From positions 1 through 8,321 of the forward strand of contig JAGQQQ010000149.1 in the NCBI GenBank assembly GCA_020426125.1: a DNA stretch of 8,321 bases. The letters are read 5' to 3'. Origin of the DNA: Planctomycetaceae bacterium. Lineage in GTDB: Bacteria > Planctomycetota > Planctomycetia > Planctomycetales > Planctomycetaceae. Below the pieces are notes generated by a model, which had not been told where the DNA came from, did no database searches, and was given only the letters and a program-made list of their open reading frames with translations. This document shows positions 5,391-8,321 of this stretch, piece by piece. The position numbers were made by a program, and so were the translations under genes. Each line of letters begins with the position of its first letter. Positions within the stretch are counted from its first letter, which is position 1.

Positions 5391-7634
5391 ATGGGACAGA
5401 GTGGAATGGAGCCCCCGTCCTCCGAATTCACCCAGATGCTCGGACGCTATCGAATCGCCGATAATCGCGATCTGGAGCGTTGTCGGAGCCTTGTCCGTCG
5501 ACTCTCGGGAGGGTTGCCGGCGTACGATGGCGTTTGGATCGATGCACTAAGGCAACGCGGCGTCTTGACGCTGTTTCAGGCTCAAGTGCTTGAACAACGG
5601 GCAGGGGACCAACTCGATGTCGGGGGCCGATTTGTTTTGGCTTCGATCAGGCAAAACGATCCGGTCTTGTCTCTGTTCGAAGGCCGTGAAATCGCCACTC
5701 CACGAAAGGTGCTGATCTCCCGTATTGCGCGGGCTCACGTCACCAATTCAGACTGCGCGAGCGAATTGGCCGCTCTCCCGGGATGCCTCGCGGTCGTTGA
5801 GCAGACGGATTGGATCGATGTCGTCCTACCGTATGCCTTGGGAGAAAGCCTCTCTCACTTTCTCATCCGACGGGGGCGGTTTCCGGAGCCGGTCGTGCGC
5901 ACCCTTTTGTCCCAAGCGGTTCAACTTCTTTCGAAACACCCCAATCCGCATGGAGACCTTCGTCTGAATAATCTCTGGCTGGACCGGGGAGGACGACTTT
6001 CACTCGTCAATTCCGGAGTGCGGTCCGCCGCGATTCCTCAAATCACAATTCACACGAAGCTTCCAGGCCAAGCTCACGATACCGTCTCGCCGGAACTATT
6101 CGAGTTGGGACGGCGTCCAGACGCTTCATCGGAAATGTATGCTCTCGGATGCGTCGCCTGGCAACTTTTATCGGGGCGCCCCCCATTTCTTTCAAACGAA
6201 CCACTTCGAAAGATTGCGGAACACCGTTCCCAAGGAATTCCCGACGTACGAACCTTCTCACACAATGTTTCCGACGAATTGGCCGACGTGATCCGGCAGA
6301 TGACTTCAAGAGAACCTCATCACCGACCCGTCAGTTGGTCGGACCTATCCGAGACGTTTCGAGACGGAGGAACTCGCAGTCGCCAGGTGCTTCGCCGTTT
6401 TGTCCACACTTTTGAGTCTGCCGCCCCTCGCTCTCCGTTTCCATCCGCGACCCAGACGAATGGAAAAGCCGCTCGTTGGGCAACAGCCGCGCTGATGACT
6501 GCCATCCTGATTGTCCTCGCGTGGAACCGGTCTCCTTTGGGACTTCCTAGATTGAAGAAGACGGACGCCGCAACCACGCTTTCCGCGTCCTCGAATTGGT
6601 CGCCCACAATTGAAGATGTCATGGAATCGAAGGCGAAGGCCGTCGTCTCGGCCAAGCGAGAATCAGCGGACTTGGCGTTTCTCCCAGACGTCGATGCGAG
6701 CGGAACCGTTCAACTCCAGGCTGGCACCGTCTACCGCGCGACACGATTGCAGGGGACGGATACACTGAGGATCTCCGGTCCCGAGAACGGAATGGCGATG
6801 ATCGATGTGTCAGACGGGCCAATTCCATTGCGAGCCGATCGCGTGACACTCGACCGGATTCAATTCGTGACATCGCAGTCGACTGACGGTCCCTTGGAAT
6901 TGGCTGTCGATGTCGAGTCTCGCGAATTGATTGTCCAGCGATGCTCGTTTGTCAATCATGATTCGTCCTATGGAGTCAAAACCGCCATTTCCTGGACGAT
7001 CAAGGAGTCCGAAGACCAACCGAAAGGACGTGTCCTGGTTCGGGAAGTGTTGATGAAGGGCCTCGGAGAGGGCTTGCGGATCTCCGGTCCACTCACGGTT
7101 GCCATCTTCGACAACGTCTATGCAGGACGCCTCGATTCACTCGTGGAAATGGACCAGGGAGCGGCGTCTGGATGGGAAGCCCCGATTCGTTTGGACCACT
7201 GCACACTCCACAATTGCGGCGCAGTGGTCACGGTCGGCGATGCGGGAGGCTGGAAAAAGTCCGGAATCTTGTCATTCCAGGGGGCCGAGACCGTGCTGGA
7301 TTTGACGGAGTTTGGGGCCATTGTCCGGCTTCCCGAGGGGGTGGCGCTGGAACCCTGGCACGAGCATCTGAAGTTTGCGACCGCAGGCTGGATTGTGCCG
7401 GAAGGGGCCGTTTTAGCAGGACTTCTCCCCCAAGGAGCGTCCGAGATTCTTCCCCTTCCCGAGGAGGATCTCGCAGTTGAAGGGATCGTCTCGGGGCACT
7501 TCCATTTCGAGAATGTGTCAGGGGATGAGTTCGTGATTCCGCGTTTGACTGTGGACTCGATTCCGGTCCGGATTTCCGAGCGAACTCCCGGGGTCGCGAC
7601 GGCCGTTCTGGAAGGAATCTTTTCCACTAGGTAA
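5391..7634 (+). CDS. Transmembrane receptor with degenerate Ser/Thr kinase domain and beta-helix-like exterior
   Basis: The 747-aa, Hanks-type receptor resembles planctomycete Ser/Thr kinases. Domains in order: an N-terminal helical module (about 8-70, with GVLTLFQAQVLEQR); a kinase fold (about 77-326); one membrane helix (about 363-379, ATAALMTAILIVLAW); and an extracytoplasmic region (about 430-747) rich in short beta strands, suggestive of a right-handed parallel beta-helix. In the kinase domain the C-lobe is well kept: HGDLRLNN (H187, D189, N194), SPE (233-235), YALGCVAWQLLSGRPPF, and R312 in HHRP. The N-lobe lacks a glycine loop, and the VAIK lysine is replaced by S110 (VLIS). DFG has become NSG (207-209), and the subdomain IX Asp is E248. 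It is probably a pseudokinase or a kinase of altered chemistry. The N-lobe alignment is by eye. Start: ATG 5391; ATG 5406 is an alternative with a weak GAGTGG upstream, and TTG 5388 is also in frame. It is divergent from the envelope genes and may act as their sensor (inference). Confidence 0.9.
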   Translation: MGQSGMEPPSSEFTQMLGRYRIADNRDLERCRSLVRRLSGGLPAYDGVWIDALRQRGVLTLFQAQVLEQRAGDQLDVGGRFVLASIRQNDPVLSLFEGREIATPRKVLISRIARAHVTNSDCASELAALPGCLAVVEQTDWIDVVLPYALGESLSHFLIRRGRFPEPVVRTLLSQAVQLLSKHPNPHGDLRLNNLWLDRGGRLSLVNSGVRSAAIPQITIHTKLPGQAHDTVSPELFELGRRPDASSEMYALGCVAWQLLSGRPPFLSNEPLRKIAEHRSQGIPDVRTFSHNVSDELADVIRQMTSREPHHRPVSWSDLSETFRDGGTRSRQVLRRFVHTFESAAPRSPFPSATQTNGKAARWATAALMTAILIVLAWNRSPLGLPRLKKTDAATTLSASSNWSPTIEDVMESKAKAVVSAKRESADLAFLPDVDASGTVQLQAGTVYRATRLQGTDTLRISGPENGMAMIDVSDGPIPLRADRVTLDRIQFVTSQSTDGPLELAVDVESRELIVQRCSFVNHDSSYGVKTAISWTIKESEDQPKGRVLVREVLMKGLGEGLRISGPLTVAIFDNVYAGRLDSLVEMDQGAASGWEAPIRLDHCTLHNCGAVVTVGDAGGWKKSGILSFQGAETVLDLTEFGAIVRLPEGVALEPWHEHLKFATAGWIVPEGAVLAGLLPQGASEILPLPEEDLAVEGIVSGHFHFENVSGDEFVIPRLTVDSIPVRISERTPGVATAVLEGIFSTR

Positions 7635-7656
7635 GTCTCGATTTTTCAGGAGCTTG

Positions 7657-7684
7657 CGACCATCTGAGGTGGTTGGGTTTTCTT
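7657..7684 (+). terminator. Candidate Rho-independent terminator after the receptor gene
   Basis: CGACCATC-TGA-GGTGGTTG can form an 8-bp stem (two G-T wobbles in RNA) with a 3-nt loop at 7657-7675. It is followed by GG and the T-rich run TTTTCTT (7678-7684). It begins 22 nt after the TAA of the receptor gene and lies just before the gyrA promoter, as expected for a transcript end. The stem is only moderately stable. Confidence 0.45.
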
Positions 7685-7695
7685 ACCTGGGTTGA

Positions 7696-7724
7696 TTGAG
7701 AATCGTCGCCGATTCCGTTATAAT
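7696..7724 (+). promoter_or_regulatory. Sigma70-type promoter for gyrA
   Basis: TTGAGA (7696-7701; 5 of 6 to the -35 consensus) is followed by a 17-bp spacer and a perfect TATAAT (7719-7724). Initiation is expected around 7731-7732. The promoter lies right after the candidate terminator and gives a gyrA leader of about 180 nt. It is the best promoter match in the window. Confidence 0.65.
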
Positions 7725-7814
7725 CGAAACTGTTTTTTTGCCGGCGAAGAATTATCGGAAGATGTTGTCATTTCTTGACTTCCGAACATAGATCAGACGG
7801 ACCAAGGCGGTTCC

Positions 7815-7841
7815 GGAGGTCCCTTTCGCCGGGATTCCTCC
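7815..7841 (+). promoter_or_regulatory. Hairpin in the gyrA 5' leader
   Basis: GGAGGTCCC (7815-7823) pairs with GGGA-TT-CCTCC (7831-7841): nine base pairs with a 2-nt bulge and a 7-nt loop (TTTCGCC). It lies about 85-110 nt into the predicted leader and ends 71 nt before the start codon. The GGAGG arm is itself anti-SD-like. No known riboswitch class is recognised. It may stabilise the mRNA or regulate gyrase expression (inference). Confidence 0.35.
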
Positions 7842-7898
7842 CCCGAATCAGAGCATGGGTTGGCATGGCCCTATAACTGCGCTGGGGGTGTTCATTCC

Positions 7899-7905
7899 AG
7901 GAAGG
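7899..7905 (+). promoter_or_regulatory. Shine-Dalgarno AGGAAGG that fixes the gyrA TTG start
   Basis: AGGAAGG lies 7 nt before TTG at 7913. The first in-frame ATG (8006) lies inside the conserved N-terminal motif (IREEMQQSYL), too late to be the start. An in-frame TAA at 7874-7876 limits any upstream extension. Confidence 0.75.
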
Positions 7906-7912
7906 TACTTCC

Positions 7913-8321
7913 TTGTCCAACGGCGATACTCCCCTTGAAGATTCCGCAGGCGATTCACTTCCCGCTCTCACCGGACGGATAGAACAACTCGACATCCGCG
8001 AGGAGATGCAGCAAAGCTATCTCACCTACGCAATGTCGGTGATCGTCAGCCGCGCTCTTCCCGATGTGCGAGATGGCCTCAAACCGGCCCAGCGGCGAAT
8101 TTTGGTCGCGATGAACGACCTGAATCTCGGCCCGTCGTCGGCCCGTGTCAAATGTGCCAAGATCTCTGGCGATACCTCAGGGAATTACCATCCACACGGC
8201 GAAAGCGTGATTTATCCCACCCTCGTTCGTCTCGCCCAGGATTGGGTGATGCGCGAGGTCCTGATCGACAAGCAGGGAAACTTCGGCTCGATCGCCGGTC
8301 TCGGCCCTGCGGCGATGCGAT
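7913..8321 (+). CDS. gyrA: DNA gyrase subunit A, N-terminal part (3' truncated by window)
   Basis: This is the catalytic, DNA-breaking subunit of the A2B2 type II topoisomerase that introduces negative supercoils. 136 complete codons are visible. After a poorly conserved leader (MSNGDTPLED...), the family core reads LDIREEMQQSYLTYAMSVIVSRALPDVRDGLKPAQRRIL, then AMNDLNLG, KCAKISGDTSGNYHPHGESVIYP and LIDKQGNFGSIAG...PAAMR. With a constant offset of 15 to E. coli GyrA, S98 equals S83, E97 equals D82, P102 equals D87 and R136 equals R121. The window ends on the first base (T) of the codon expected for the catalytic tyrosine. Proline at the position-87 equivalent is unusual relative to well-studied bacteria. 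Start: TTG 7913 with AGGAAGG 7 nt upstream. It is expressed from its own promoter at 7696-7724 with a long leader. ParC-type topoisomerase IV is the alternative, but GyrA is favoured. Confidence 0.95.
   Translation, partial: MSNGDTPLEDSAGDSLPALTGRIEQLDIREEMQQSYLTYAMSVIVSRALPDVRDGLKPAQRRILVAMNDLNLGPSSARVKCAKISGDTSGNYHPHGESVIYPTLVRLAQDWVMREVLIDKQGNFGSIAGLGPAAMR

Noticed and set aside
5135..5431. A 99-codon N-terminal extension of the small lipoprotein
   Set aside because: It would bury the signal sequence and lipobox in the middle of the protein and overlap the divergent receptor gene; the extension has no recognisable feature.
7762..7791. Nine-codon mini-frame in the gyrA leader
   Set aside because: Only a GGAAG directly abutting the ATG, too close for a Shine-Dalgarno; a frame this short is expected by chance.
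7768..7995. 75-codon minus-strand frame across the gyrA leader and start
   Set aside because: It overlaps the promoter-proximal leader and the antisense of gyrA, and has no family resemblance.
1..8321. Mobile elements, CRISPR arrays, tRNA or rRNA genes, prophage or toxin-antitoxin genes
   Set aside because: Looked for transposase motifs, terminal inverted repeats, regularly spaced direct repeats and tRNA-like TTCGANTC arms in the gaps; nothing convincing was seen. Gene content is core and compositionally even.

Overview
The window looks like a core chromosomal segment from a planctomycete (Planctomycetota). The basis is recognition of protein families, since no search could be run. The export lipoprotein carries the planctomycete-type SLBB segment (TGGLL...LPRDYDL...LPNGQ...NILVQPGD). 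The Cys-rich lipoprotein has an LPPxxYW / WFxGY signature that I associate with planctomycete genomes. The receptor kinase has the N-terminal module typical of planctomycete kinases, and GyrA has the motif GESVIYPTLVRLAQ. Base composition is moderately GC-rich. Non-ATG starts are common: GTG for the decarboxylase and TTG for gyrA.

Layout. (1) 1-957, plus strand: the C-terminal two thirds of glucose-6-phosphate dehydrogenase (zwf), cut by the window edge. (2) 961-2484, plus strand: a PLP-dependent group II amino-acid decarboxylase starting 3 nt after the zwf stop, with its Shine-Dalgarno inside the end of zwf. (3) 2485-2561: a short convergent gap with a perfect GC hairpin. (4) 2562-4550, minus strand: a Wza/KpsD-like polysaccharide export lipoprotein with a very long Pro/Ser/Thr/Met-rich insert and a Gly7 C-terminus. 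(5) 4658-5134, minus strand: a small Cys-rich lipoprotein of unknown function, probably transcribed just ahead of the export gene. (6) 5135-5390: a divergent intergenic region. (7) 5391-7634, plus strand: a transmembrane protein with a degenerate Ser/Thr kinase domain and a probable beta-helix-like extracytoplasmic region. (8) 7635-7912: a terminator candidate, a very good sigma70-type promoter and a structured leader of about 180 nt. (9) 7913 to the window end, plus strand: the start of gyrA, cut exactly at the catalytic tyrosine codon.

How the genes fit together. zwf and the decarboxylase form a tight pair. The two minus-strand lipoprotein genes form an envelope/exopolysaccharide unit. The receptor pseudokinase is divergently transcribed from that unit and could be its sensor or share its control region, but this is inference from position only. 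gyrA has its own promoter. I found no mobile element, CRISPR array, tRNA or rRNA. The most unusual element is the pseudokinase receptor. The export-protein insert, the GyrA position-87 proline and the gyrA leader are the next most interesting.
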